From Harmonia axyridis (taxonomy: Eukaryota > Arthropoda > Insecta > Coleoptera > Coccinellidae): a stretch of 64,000 nucleotides of DNA. Below, piece by piece: positions 30,360 through 42,107 of the stretch (positions are counted from its first letter, which is position 1; every line of letters begins with the position of its first letter). The notes below the pieces were generated by a model, which was given only the letters and a program-made list of their open reading frames with translations, was not told the DNA's origin and ran no database searches. Where the stretch lies: the NCBI RefSeq assembly GCF_914767665.1, contig NC_059507.1, positions 15,996,001 through 16,060,000 of the forward strand. The letters are read 5' to 3'. A program made the translations under genes and the position numbers.

Positions 30360-31880
30360 ATTCACGAATCGAATAGCGTTGAAAAGCATTGGAGTTAATG
30401 GCATAAATACGGAAATTTTGAAAAGATGCGCAGATTTGATTGCCCACCCATTGGCATATCTCATAAATTTGATGTTGGATCGAGGTGATTTCCGGAGATT
30501 CTTAAATTGGCGAAAATTGTTCACATCTATAAAAAGGGAGATACAGAAAAAGTTGAAAATTATAGACCTATAGCTCTACTGTCCGTCATATTTAAGATAG
30601 TTGCAAGAATTCTTTTCGATAAAATTATTTCATTCCTGACTAGTAACAATATCCTTCACAGTGCGCAACATGGATTCCTGAAAAATAGATCAACAACTAC
30701 AGCCATTCACGACTTTTTGAGCAAACTATATGACAGTGTAGGTAAAAACATGAAAACTCTAGGAATATTCATGGACTTGAGTAAAGCTTTCGACCTGGTT
30801 AGTCATGAATTGCTTCTCGAAAAATTGATAGCCTATGGATTAAGAGGGCAAGTAAATAATCTGCTGAGATCCTACTTGACCAACAGAGCCCAGGTAGTGG
30901 AGATAAATGGTGTAAGATCTAAAGAAAAAATATAGAGTTTGGTGTTCCTCAGGGTTCTGTATTGGGACCCCTATTGTTTTTACTATTTGTAAATGACCTA
31001 CCAGATGTAGATGAGAGAAATTCGATTGAAATGTTTGTCGATGATATCAGCTACCTATGTAGCCATAAAAATAAGGAAGAACTCATAATGTATGCTCAAA
31101 AAATGTTAGATGGATGATAGATTAATTAATTGGTTTAAAGATAATAGACTGTGCCTGAACATAGAAAAAACGATATTTATCAACTTTACCCCTCGAACTA
31201 AACTCAGCATGGAATAATTTCTGATAAAAATTGATAGTAAAAGTATACAGCAGGTTTCAGAAACTAAATTCTTGGGGGTATGGCTTGAGAACAACTTGGG
31301 GTGGTAAAGCCATACTAGTACTGTATGTAATAGCTTGACATATTCTTGCTATGCTTTGTATAGATTAAGGAAATTAACTAATGCGAATATATTAATGACC
31401 TATTATTGTACTCATTCTTATTCCAGAATAAAATATGGTATAATTTTCTGGGGATTTTCCTCTCTTATTTTAAGAGTGTTTAAACTTCAAAAGCGAGCTG
31501 TACGCATGATAGCAGGTGTTCAAAAATATACTCCATGCAGGAACATATTTATTGAGTATAGATTGCTCACAGTACCCTCTATTTATATTTTGGAAACTCT
31601 TGTATTTGTTAAATCTAATTTGGATAAATTTCAGAGGAATAGCGATTATCATAACTATTACACACGGCATTGTGAGAAATTTTGTATACCTAGGCATAAT
31701 CTCAAAAAATGCGCGAGAAATATATTACTCGATAAATGTTTTTATCATGTTAATGATTTCTTGAAGAATAGTGAATTTAATTAATTGTATACCACCTATA
31801 ATATAATTGTTTGATGACTCCTATATTGAATGTTCTCAATCTAAAGGATTAATAAAGATTATTATTATTATTATTATTAA
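30360..31880 (+). pseudogene. 5'-truncated CR1/Jockey-group LINE with (ATT)n tail
   Basis: RT pieces in three frames: KIVHIYKKGDTEKVENYRPI, QHGFLKNRSTTTAIHDFL, FMDLSKAFDLVSHELL, then GVPQGSVLGPLLFLLFVNDL and FVDDISYL (the catalytic box, usually YADD). The C-terminal LQKRAVRMIAG block and a final stop at 31784 follow. The copy ends in AATAAAG followed by ATT repeats (31855-31880), the usual 3' end of this LINE group. Several frameshifts and stops show it is dead. Confidence 0.8.
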
Positions 31881-32553
31881 TACCAAAAATATTGTAGTAC
31901 TAAACTGTCATTGAACACCAATCAATTAGCTCCAAAAAATCAGTTAATTCTCCCAAAAAATTCTTTTTATATAGTATATAAATGTGAATAACTTATGATT
32001 AATATACCAATAATGTCAAAAAAATATATAAATGTCAATAAAATGAAGCATCAAGCTTTGAACATTCAACATAGATAAGTAGACAGTAGTAGACAGTCAA
32101 CTTAACTGGCTTTGAACCGACAAGGTATCAGCGTTCAACTGATCTTGGTTTTGAACTGTCGATCAATAGTGAACGAGGTTGGTAAAGTACCTATATCCAA
32201 AGTCACTCGGAGGAAGCTAGAATATTTCGATTGAACAAGGGTTGTCCAAGTTTCCAGAAATTCCTTTTGAGCGAGTGAATATACAGGGTGGCCATTTGAA
32301 AACGAAACAGACGAGATTACAGACGAAATAAAGTTTTTCGATAGAAATGCTCGGACAGGTCGATTTCTGTTTCGAGGGGGACAACTTAAGATGTAGGTTA
32401 CGGACGCATAGCGCTTCAACCCTTGCTACTACAACCCTCACCCCCAAATTTTGAATAGAGAAGATGGGGTGAGTGATACCTCATTTGAAAGGTATTTTTA
32501 TACTGATTTCAGCACAGTAATTGTTTTTTCATTTTATGCATTAGTTCTCTATG
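31881..32553. other. no gene recognised
   Basis: Contains an ATACAGGGTGGCCATTTGAAAACG start at 32280, the left terminus of a TE-type element without a visible partner. Otherwise unannotated. Confidence 0.3.
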
Positions 32554-32662
32554 CCATACGGTAGTCGATGACTGAAAGTGGTGGATGTAACTCACGTGTT
32601 TTTCGATAAATAAGGTTAAAAAGAAAGTATAGTTAATGGTGTTGAATACGAGATATCTAAGT
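32554..32662 (+). repeat. 109-bp terminal repeat, left copy (copia LTR end)
   Basis: Identical over 109 bp to 36599-36707. It is followed directly by TGGTAGCAGAG, complementary to the 3' end of initiator tRNA-Met, which marks it as the end of a 5' LTR. No similarity extends further left, so either the LTR is short or its start is lost. Confidence 0.6.
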
Positions 32663-32673
32663 TGGTAGCAGAG
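32663..32673 (+). promoter_or_regulatory. primer binding site (initiator tRNA-Met)
   Basis: TGGTAGCAGAG equals the reverse complement of CTCTGCTACCA, the standard 3' end of eukaryotic initiator tRNA-Met. It is located at the LTR boundary. Confidence 0.6.
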
Positions 32674-34440
32674 CGAATAACTCTTAATTTTTGACAACAG
32701 TATTTTTGTCGATATCATTGTGAAATAATTGAAATAAATCCCATATAATAAAATAGACAACAACCAAGAATATGACGTTCCCATCAATACAGAAGCTCAA
32801 ATTGAAGACACACCAAGAAGAGGCAGTGAATAATACAGATTTGGCTACTTTAATAAAACAGCAAGTAAATGAAACTCTTGCCAATGGAGGGTTAGACTTT
32901 AACTGGGACTTCGTTCATTGAATCTACTAGATTTCCTAACTGAAGAATATGGAAGTTTGTCTCACAGTATGCCTTTTGGTAATAGAGTTCTTTATGATGC
33001 TCAAGCAATGCAATATTTAATATCAACACTATCCAAGGGGATTGCAAAAAGTCTGTTGAAAAGTAAAATCTGCTAATAGTAAATATAAGCAGATTCTAGA
33101 AATGTTTTCTGGTCAAAAACATTAAGAATTTATTGTTATTGAAGAAAACTATAATAAGTTGCATTTTCGTGATTATGACTGTCCTATAAAATTCGTGACA
33201 GAATTTCAAAACAGTATCGAAGAATACAGAAAACTGGGAACAGTATTTGAAGATCTATTGATTGCTAGATTCTTGGCAAAATTAAAATTGAGAATTGATA
33301 TGAATCTGGAAATCTATATTCTAATTATTATAATATGATGAGAAGCTTGCCAGAACACCTGAGAAACTTCAGTACTCGCATCCGAAAAAAGGAAAAATGA
33401 GAGTGAAGAAAGTTAAACATGGAAGAGAAGTAAACACACAACCCCAATGAAGGAAATGAAGCATAATGAAAATCAGAACCAAAGAAGAAATATTGATTTC
33501 AAGAAAAGAATAAGCATGACTGATTTATACCCCAAAAAAGAAATAGAAAAATGGATACCTATAGAATTGGAAAAAAAAAACCAAGGTGAGAAGTGTGGTA
33601 CCTACTTCCACACTCAAAATGTATGTCCCTATCCAGGGTAACTCTCCTATAGGTTATAGGTATGTAAAGAAAGTGAGTATGAGAAGGATTTATAATGTAT
33701 GATAGTGACTCGAACAGTAGAATTGTTAGAATCGGAGGGGGAATTGTGGCATGAAAGGTGTGCTCACATTTCCTCTACGTACTTGAATAAATTACGGAAT
33801 GTGTCAACAGGTATGACGGAATTTATTTACAAAAAAAAAAAAAAAAGCAATGGAAAAATCTTCCACATGCTCTCTATCGAAATTAACTAGGAAAACGATA
33901 AACAAAGCCAGAAATGGGTCAAATAGATCATGTGAAATAATTCACACAGATTTAATTGGTCCAATCACACCAGCCACATTTGTTAACAAGAATAAATATA
34001 TTCTAACCTTTCTTGATAACTATACTTGATTTTTGCAAACTTTTGTATTAAAATCCAAAATACAAGTACCTGAGTGTTTAGAGCAAAGTTTAAGAACTTT
34101 AAAATCAATGTTTTCTGAGAAATATTCATTTAAACTTATAAGATGTCACAATGGAATAGAATTCGCAGGCAATGTGACTACATTAATACTTGATAAGTAC
34201 AATATTAAATTACAAACAGCTGAACCATATACTCAGAACATAATGGTACAATTGAAAGATTGAATCGCACTTTAGAAGAACGCATTCGAGCTTTACTTGT
34301 AAGTTCAGGATTTTCACTATCTTTTTGGGGCCTAGCTACTCAATGCGCAACTTATTTGTAAAACAAAACCCCTTTTAACAAGAGCAATTTACTTACTTCA
34401 TTAAAGCACTGTTTATGTTGATGTATTTCATTGCCCAAAA
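32674..34440 (+). pseudogene. decayed Ty1/copia gag-integrase region
   Basis: Gag-like pieces at 33120-33330 (KFVTEFQNSIEEYRKLG, typical of copia gag). The pre-integrase motif LWHERCAHISSTYLNKLRN is near 33750, with integrase pieces IIHTDLIGPITPATF (first Asp), RCHNGIEFAGN (the second Asp replaced by His) and ERLNRTLEERIRALL (Glu) up to about 34310. The frame is broken many times. RT and RNase H are missing; the sequence ends where a short LINE-like tail (TAATAATAATCTTTATTC) and then the minisatellite begin. The element would have copied its RNA by reverse transcription but is long dead. Confidence 0.75.
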
Positions 34441-34485
34441 TTACCCTTATATAATAATAATCTTTATTCTCTGACCTCAAATCAA

Positions 34486-34735
34486 TAATGTTAACATAAC
34501 TATTTTAGATATTATTGGATGCAATATGTAACTGTTTTTTTATTAGGGCTGAAACTTATAAGTAATTGTCTTTTCAGAGAAATCTACCACTTGTTTGTGT
34601 ATTCGAAGCGATCTGAAACTCTGTTTCGAGAAAGCTACTACTTGATCAATAATGTTAACATAACTATTTTAGATATTATTGGATGCAATATGAAACTGTT
34701 TTTTATGAGGGCTGAAACTTATAAGTAAGTAAGTA
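34486..34735. repeat. duplicated 85-bp block before the minisatellite
   Basis: TCAATAATGTTAACATAACTATTTTAG... through GGGCTGAAACTTATAAGTAA occurs at 34480-34565 and again at 34650-34735. A diverged piece (GCTGAAACTTATAAGG) also closes the array at 36200. Confidence 0.65.
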
Positions 34736-34799
34736 GGTGAGTTTATTGATAAATAGGAATAATAATAATTATAAGTAAAGAAATCTACCACTTGTTTGT

Positions 34800-36170
34800 G
34801 TATTCGAAACGATCTGAAACTCTGTTTCGAGAAAGCTACCACTTGATTGACTATTCGAGCTATCTGAAACTCTGTTTCGAGAAAGCTACTACTTGATTGA
34901 CTATTCCAGCTATCTGAAACTCTGTTTCGAGAAAGCTACCACTTGATTGACTATTCGAGCTATCTAAACTTTGTTTCGAGAAAGCTACCACTTGATTGAC
35001 TATTCGAGCTATCTGAAACTCTGTTTCGAGAAAGCTACTACTTGATTGACTATTCGAGCTATCTGAAACGACTATTCGAGCTATCTGAAACTCTGTTTCG
35101 AGAAAGCTACCACTTGATTAACTATTCGAGCTATCTGAAACTCTGTTTCGAGAAAGCAACTACTTGATTGACTATTCGAGCTATCTGAAACTCTGTTTCG
35201 AGAAAGCTACCACTTGACTGACTATTCGAGCTATCTGAAACTCTGTTTCGAGAAAGCTACCACTTGACTGACTATTCGAGCTATCTGAAACTCTGTTTCG
35301 AGAAAGCTACCACTTGATTGACTATTCGAGCTATCTGAAACTCTGTTTCGAGAAAGCTACCACTTGATTGACTATTCGAGCTATCTGAAACTCTGTTTCG
35401 AGAAAGCTACTACTTGATTAACTATTCGAGCTATCTGAAACTCTGTTTCGAGAAAGCTACTACTTGATTGACTATTCGAGCTATCTGAAACTCTGTTTCG
35501 AGAAAGCTACCACTTGACTGACTATTCGAGCTATCTGAAACTCTGTTTCGAGAAAGCTACCACTTGATTGACTATTCGAGCTATCTGAAACTCTGTTTCG
35601 AGAAAGCTACCACTTGATTGACTATTCGAGCTATCTGAAACTCTGTTTCGAGAAAGCTACCACTTGACTGACTATTCGAGCTATCTGAAACTCTGTTTCG
35701 AGAAAGCTACCACTTGATTGACTATTCGAGCTATCTGAAACTCTGTTTCGAGAAAGCTACTACTTGATTGACTATTCGAGCTATCTGAAACTCTGTTTCG
35801 AGAAAGCTACTACTTGATTGACTATTCGAGCTATCTGAAACTCTGTTTCGAGAAAGCTACTACTTGATTGATTATTCGAAGCGATCTGAAACTCTGTTTC
35901 TAGAAAGCTACCATTTGTTTGATTCGTCTTAAAGACCTGAAAATATAACTCGAAAGATACTACTTGATTGATTATTCGAAGCGATCTGAAACTCTGTTTC
36001 TATAAAGCTACCATTTGTTTGATTCGTCTTAAAGACCTGAAAATATAACTCGAAAGATACCACTTGATTGATTATTCGAAGCTATCTGAAACTCTGTTTC
36101 TAGAAAGCTAATACTTGATTGATTGTTCGAAGCGATCTGAAACTATGTTTCTAGAATTATTAATTATTAA
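34800..36170. repeat. minisatellite, 50-bp unit, becoming a 100-bp dimer unit
   Basis: About 21 units of CTATCTGAAACTCTGTTTCG / AGAAAGCTACCACTTGATTG / ACTATTCGAG, exactly 50 bp apart. They differ mainly at two sites (TACCAC or TACTAC; TTGATTG or TTGACTG). From about 35870 the period doubles to 100 bp, pairing the normal unit with a diverged one (GATTCGTCTTAAAGACCTGAAAATATAACTCG). One 20-bp partial duplication occurs near 35060. No frame stays open through it, on either strand. Confidence 0.9.
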
Positions 36171-36405
36171 GAACAAAATGAAACTGTAATCTATTATAGC
36201 TGAAACTTATAAGGTTTTTGTCTATTCAAATAAAGAACCAACTCGATTTGCAGCGAAATAGTATTCTGAAGCGAAAATTCGGATTGAAAAAAAAAAAAAC
36301 GATTTTAATGAATTTTCTCACTTTTACCTTGTCGGCATGGGAGGGGGTGTTAGAGTTCACCCTGTGTAACTCTTTTTTAAACATGCCTACAACAAATTAA
36401 ATCGA

Positions 36406-36556
36406 TTAGTCCATCTAGCGGCAGCTAGATGAACTAGATTATAGAGGACAATTGGTTCATCTAGCGGTGATTAGACGAACTAGCGTATGAAGGACGATGA
36501 GTCCTTCTAGCGGCCTATAGACAAACTCCTATAGAGGACAATTAGTCCATCTGGTG
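36406..36556. repeat. tandem repeat of about 46-bp units, 3.3 copies
   Basis: Units begin TTAGTCCATCTAGCGG, TTGGTTCATCTAGCGG, TGAGTCCTTCTAGCGG and TTAGTCCATCTGGTGG, each followed by a short variable part and ATAGAGGACAA or similar. Diverged but clear. Confidence 0.7.
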
Positions 36557-36598
36557 GTCAAGGGAGAAAAAGGGACGGTTGACGGCCGTTACGTGTTT

Positions 36599-36707
36599 CC
36601 ATACGGTAGTCGATGACTGAAAGTGGTGGATGTAACTCACGTGTTTTTCGATAAATAAGGTTAAAAAGAAAGTATAGTTAATGGTGTTGAATACGAGATA
36701 TCTAAGT
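36599..36707 (+). repeat. 109-bp terminal repeat, right copy
   Basis: Identical to 32554-32662. It is probably the 3' LTR end of the same copia element, which would make the element about 4.15 kb with its RT region replaced by tandem repeats. A solo LTR of a second insertion is the alternative. Confidence 0.5.
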
Positions 36708-37131
36708 AGAACATTAATAACTAACAAATCAACGGAAAAAAGATCGAAATGACAAAGTATGAGATTGCGGTGCCGCCACGAACTAAAACTAATATTTTCA
36801 ATTTGGTCGAATGTCATTGCATTCATAAATTGACGAGCAGGGGGGTGAAACCGCTAGTGCTAGCATTGGCAACAGATGTGACGTCACATACACTCAAAAT
36901 ACACGGTATACATCATGCATACATATCACGATGTAAAAATTTTATTATCATAATAAGCCAATCAGCGTTCGAGTTTTTCAATATGATTTTATAACCAACA
37001 ATAAATTGTATTTGTAATTCTTGTATGGTGGCAATGAACAGATAAAGTAGTTTTTATTGTCACTTATTTATTACAAGTTCTGTTTCAGGTAAGGTCAGGT
37101 AATCCTTGAGAAAATAAATTTAGAACAAAAT
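36708..37131. other. no gene recognised
   Basis: An open frame at 36749-36994 has no recognised family and mixed codon use. A GTGACGTCAC palindrome is at 36878. Confidence 0.3.
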
Positions 37132-37413
37132 AAGACCGGGTTTTTCCTCATATTGTATTTCAATGCTCTAATATATCTGAGATCCTTACTTGTGATTATA
37201 ATAATCCTTCAGAACCAACTATATTAAAGTTATATTCTGTTCCTCGGCATTTACTGAAGTATCAAATTTATAATCATCAGCTCTATGATTGTAGAACTTC
37301 CCCAAATGTTTCTTGTATGGAAAATATTAATGATTCTAACAATAACCATCTACGTGATCCAGAATTATCATATCAAATTAAAATGAATTGCCTACTAATT
37401 GATCGCTATTTAT
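37132..37413 (+). CDS. candidate 3'-terminal exon of an unknown gene
   Basis: A frame of 93 codons with no ATG at its start begins right after a stop (AAATAAG, where AG could be the acceptor) and ends in TAA. Peptide landmarks are SEILTCDYNNPSEPTI, LYSVPRHLLKYQIYNHQLYD and LSYQIKMNCLLIDRYL. An AATAAA follows at 37761 after an AT-rich 3' UTR-like stretch. Length and composition look coding, but no family is recognised, the acceptor lacks a pyrimidine tract, and no upstream exon was identified. Confidence 0.35.
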
Positions 37414-37760
37414 AATCTTTTTTTTTTTCATATCCACCTACAACCTCCAAATGAGCTGAAAATGAAGTAACAAAGAGGACCTGTGATAATTAAAGTGAAT
37501 TCCGAAATGAGCACTGTAACGCAGGAAGATAGATTAAACCAACTGAAGATTTTTATCTTTCATGTATGTGTAGAAATTTGAATATTGCTTCAGAAATGTA
37601 TCAATTCAGTTGTTCATCAGATATAATTTCATAAAGTAGGTATAAATAGGTATTTTTTTTTCAGTCAGGTATAGTGTAAATCTCCCAATATAATGTATAT
37701 TATGTATTGATTTTTATAAATAATTATTATTTTAAGCAAATATGTAAATTTCCTTTGATA

Positions 37761-37766
37761 AATAAA
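37761..37766 (+). terminator. candidate polyadenylation signal
   Basis: AATAAA about 350 bp after the stop of the candidate exon, followed by a T-rich stretch. Confidence 0.35.
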
Positions 37767-37979
37767 ACTTTTCGATGATATTTTTCTGTTTTAATTCGAA
37801 ATTATAACAACATAACCTAAAATAAATACTAAAAATATTCCAACAATTTCAATGAATTGTCATACCTTCATATTCAAATTTTCCCGCCATATTACACTTA
37901 ATGATGGCGGACAAAATATCGGCCATATTGTTGCCTTGATTTAACACGGCGTTAGCACTTCTTATATATTTAGTATTCT

Positions 37980-38163
37980 GTGTTGACGAGTGCATACACC
38001 ATGTTTCTAGACATCTTAGTCTATGCAAAGAACTGACATAACAGCTGATGTTCTGTACCGTTCGTTTATTTGAGATAAATCTTGATTATCTGTAAAATAT
38101 GTGGTCACGTGACTAAAAAATCTGTCCGGATGCCGAACGGGCTAACCATAGACAAGGAAAGGA
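37980..38163. repeat. dispersed repeat, copy 1 (split by the 3.9-kb element)
   Basis: Contains AAAGAACTGACATAACAGCTGATG, GTACCGTTCGTTTATTTGAGATAAATC and GTGGTCACGTGACTAAAA. An inverted copy is at 52790-52965. It continues on the other side of the inserted element at 42108 (CATTTCTCTATGGCGCTAAC). Confidence 0.6.
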
Positions 38164-38171
38164 ATTGTCAT

Positions 38172-41100
38172 TAGGGATGTGTGGTTCGTTCAATTTCGAC
38201 GACCCGGGTCGAACCAGATCAATAGCTCTGACGACCCGGTTCAAAAGACCCGTTCAATTGACCCAATGGTTCTTTTCAGCTCACTAGCTCAGATCGAACC
38301 ATGCACGATTTGCGCATGATTCAAAGATCCGTAGATCTGGTTCTTTCGTTCCTTCTTTTCTTTACCTGGTCAAGTTAAGGTTAAGAATGTTTTTGTTAAG
38401 TTAAGATCACCTTTGTATTTGTGGATCGGTATGTTTTTAATAGGATCGAGAATTCGTGATAATGATATATTCGAGACATGATAATAAACATAAAGGAGAT
38501 AATCCATTATCAAGAAGTTATAAGTTACCGAATTGGCCGAATATAATGAATTGAGTTAATTGAGTTGAGATCTGATCCATGTAATGATTATGAAAAAATT
38601 TCATAAACCAATTTATGTCTCGTTCAAATTGAATGATTGCGGACTATTCGAGGTTTTAGCTACTAATAAATCATGAATGTATAGTTTTAACTAAACCTAC
38701 ATTCATGTTTCTGAAAAATTTTTATCGAAAAATAATAAACAATATACATTAACACATTTTCAAGATATCATAATTGGTAATAATCATGAGAGGGTGCCAT
38801 TACAGACAATTACTATCTATAATTTTTGTTCAAAACCGAGTGCCCACTGCCGAGCCGATGATTCATCTGCGAAATTGATGTATTTTATTACTACCAGATG
38901 TTTCTTTGCGGTCAACCCATCCGAAATAGTCTACCTAGACTAGAATAACGAACCATTCCATCATTGTTTAAGGAGGAGATAGTTAGTTACTTCGGTTCAA
39001 ATATCATTGGAGGATATTGGGCAATATCGTTAGAGGGCGCCACTCCGGAAGAGGCCCAACATGATGGGTTGCCTATGTGCAATGTTGAAAATTCAGACGA
39101 GTATAAATTTTTGGGTATGGTGAACAACAGATGTCTCTAGTGCGTTTCTTGTTCAATCTTTATTCATCTTTCTGTCGTCGAGCAGGCATCGGAAGAAATT
39201 CTCTTGGCCGCAATAAATTTTTATTACCCTTGCCGCATGCCGGCTAGCTGCATGAAATGGGTAGAGTAGAGCTATTGTTCGAATCGTATTTTTGGTCATA
39301 ATATTGTTTTAAAAGCTTCGTCGTCCTACCTTCAAACAGAAATAAAAAAAAAATTTGGCACGGGAAAAAAATTAGACATTCTATCTCTGTTGACAGGTAA
39401 CAAAATATAACTTTCTCGAAATTACTTTTTTTCCCGGGAAAAAAGTAGTAACTTTTTTGCCGGATAAATTTCGTGAAAAGTTATATTTCTTTCACTATAA
39501 AATCGTCGTTTTTCCTGTCACAGAAAAAAATTGTGTATTATACAAGGGAAAAAGTATTAGATTTTAGCACGAAGTTATGTTGTCTCCCGACGCGGAGCGG
39601 AGGGTGCCAACAAACCGAGAGTTATTTTTTGTATAACTATATATGAATCATTGATATATCTATATATATAATATCAAAAAGCCCAATTACCATATAATGG
39701 TGTAGGGTGTTACATTTCAAATTAATTAATTTTCATTATATAATTTCAATTCGGAGCTCCGTAATCAAACTCGATATACTTGGAAATAACGAGCGAGAAA
39801 TTATTTTCAACAGTGTATACCATATTTGTTATGTGTACACTGAACGAGAAAATCATTGATACGAAATACTTATTTCCTCTTTTACCGATTAAAAAAACAA
39901 AGCAAGTAGTAATCGAAAGTTTAATGTTTGCTGATTATATATCCCCCCAAGAAATTATTCCATAATTTTATCAGATATTTCAATTTCTTTGAAAGAAGGA
40001 TTTTTTCAATATTTTGTTGTATTCACATAATAAAATACCCATATTTCAGACGATTACAAAAATATTGTTTGTATATTAAATTCGTTTTGCCAGAACTCAA
40101 TCGAGAGCATTCTAATCCGCATTCTCATAAGCCATTGAAAACAAACTCATTTCACACGAATACAAAAAAACTATGTATTTCCCCTTTGATCAAATTCGAG
40201 GTATTCTGAAGAAACTGAAAATACTTTTAATCAGATCAATACAAGCAATATCCGAAATTCCCGCAAAACAACATCAAACCCTACGAAGGTTTACCTCCCC
40301 CAAAATAGAGATTTCTGTTTTCCTTCAACAAGCCGTTCATCTTCACCAGAAACAAATGATGTTTCTGCAGATAGCTCTTACATTGCAGATCTGGTAGATC
40401 TTCCATCTATTGATGAGTTTGAGGACGGAAAAAGGAAGAAAAGTATGGAAGAAGAAATCAAATCGTTGAAAGAAAAACTACAAAAATCGAGGAAAAAAAA
40501 CAACAATCTGAAAACCCAAGTGACTGAAGCTAAAAAAAGAATAAAGAAACTCCAGGTTTCAAGAAAAATGCAGCCAGATACAACACTTTTGCCAGAATTT
40601 TCAAGAGCTATAGTTGCAATGCAATTCAAATCTCAAAAACGGAAATTGTGGACGACTGATGAGAAGAAAACGGCTCTTAGCATATATTATAAGGGACCTG
40701 CTACGTATAAATTTTTGTGTAGGAAAAACGTTGTTTTACCAGCCATTTCTACATTGAAGAAATTCCGTTCCTTTAGTTATAAGAACTTTTAATGTTGACG
40801 TCTTTTGTTATCCTGTATAAGAATTTGAAAAATAAATTTTGTTAAAATTTCATAGCTTGGTGTACTTCAACTTCATTGATTGGAAACCTTCCGAGGAATC
40901 TGGAATATTATTCAATGCTTAACGCCGATCTGAGAGGGGAAACTTATATGGAATTTTATAATTTTATTTTTCATGAAAAATCTCTTTGCAAACCAAAATT
41001 CGATATAATTTGAATCAAATATTCAGCTGAAAAAGTCTTATATGTATATTCATAAATTAAACATTCACGTCCTATCACAAAACAAATGAGATTTTCACAA

Positions 41101-42099
41101 AAAAGAGAATAGTTTTTTTAATTCAAATTTTCTTTTTCTTTTGGCAGTATTCCAATATTTTAGTTACCTATTTGAGGTAGATAACCTTGACATGAAACTA
41201 TTCACTGATAACAATTTTACATAATCAATTAATTAAATTTAAAATTCTCTTTTCGAAAAACTAAAAAATAATCTTATATGTACTTATTTTTCTCCAATCA
41301 CAGTATTTCTTTTTAAACGCAAATCAGATCATACATTCCCTTCACGATTTTCATTTCAGATAATCCGGTCCAGAGATATCGTGATCACCGCAAAATTGTT
41401 TTTTTTTTGCGGAGCTCTAGGAGATCGGCGATAGCAACATTCGCGAAGATTATTGTGACAAATAAAAAATATGTTAATATAAGGTTATTATAATATGTAC
41501 ACCAATTTTCAAATTAATAAATTGAATAGTCTGCGCGAAAAAAATTCTTGAAAATACGTCTTTTTGAAGCCTTCTAACTGTATGTAAGCCCTCAATAGAA
41601 TGAGCGAAATCCGATAACATAAACAAACCCCGTTACGACCAAAGCAATAAAATCCCAAGCTCGAAACTTGGGTCATAAACTCAGTACTCAGTCTATTCAA
41701 CATCGAAGTGTTTCTACTTTACTTGGCTCCGATTATTTACTCTTCACGTCAAGTTTTATACCCAATGTAGAAACCTCTTTACCGACAAATGATTATAGAA
41801 ATAGCCGCCTAGAGGGCGCATTAGGATGGACCCAAAAATTCTGAGTTTGCCACATACGCACATCCAATGCCCTTTGCAGGGCGAGTAACCAACTATCTTC
41901 TCCTTAAACAATGATTCCATGGATCTTTCGATCTTTCGGACCTAAAAGATCCACAGATTGAATGAACTGAACGTGAAAGTTTGACTCATCTGGATCGGTT
42001 CGAACGAACGAATCATTTTCAGCGAGACGACCCGATCGAACCATTCGTTTTGAAGACCCGGGTCTTTTGATCCGTTCGTTCGTGAACGACACATCCCTA
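38172..42099. mobile_element. 3.9-kb DNA transposon with 8-bp target duplication
   Basis: Ends TAGGGATGTGTGGTTCGTTC and GTTCGTGAACGACACATCCCTA, flanked by the exact duplication ATTGTCAT (38164-38171 and 42100-42107). The terminus fits the hAT pattern, but 8-bp duplications also occur with P elements. Subterminal GACCCG/GGTTCGA words are frequent at both ends. A second inverted pair (AATGATGGAATGGTTC-type; 38950-38993 versus 41890-41935) lies further in. Coding remnants are P/THAP-like. Palindromes near 39425-39447 and a GACGCGGAGCGGAGG stretch at 39590 suggest further nested pieces. Confidence 0.75.
40262..40792 (+). pseudogene. P-element/THAP-type transposase fragment
   Basis: A frame open for 177 codons. 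A Ser-rich linker (PSTSRSSSPETNDV, about residues 21-34) is followed by acidic SSYIADLVDLPSIDEFEDG, a coiled coil of Lys/Glu heptads (SMEEEIKSLKEKLQKSRKK onward), then FSRAIVAMQFKSQKR, and a block ALSIYYKGPATYKFLCRKNV ending LPAISTLKKFRSF. In P-type transposases and THAP9-like proteins a coiled coil precedes just such a region (SxxAYxFLRK...LPxxxTL). The THAP zinc finger should lie upstream but I did not find it, and the catalytic part is missing after the stop. It is a remnant inside the 3.9-kb element. Confidence 0.5.
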
Positions 42100-42107
42100 A
42101 TTGTCAT

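Noticed and set aside
34800..36170. CRISPR-like array
   Set aside because: Repeats are directly adjacent with no unique spacers. It is a minisatellite in a eukaryotic genome.
41990..42070. tRNA B-box-like GGTTCGA words
   Set aside because: These are subterminal repeats of the 3.9-kb transposon; no cloverleaf can be drawn around them.
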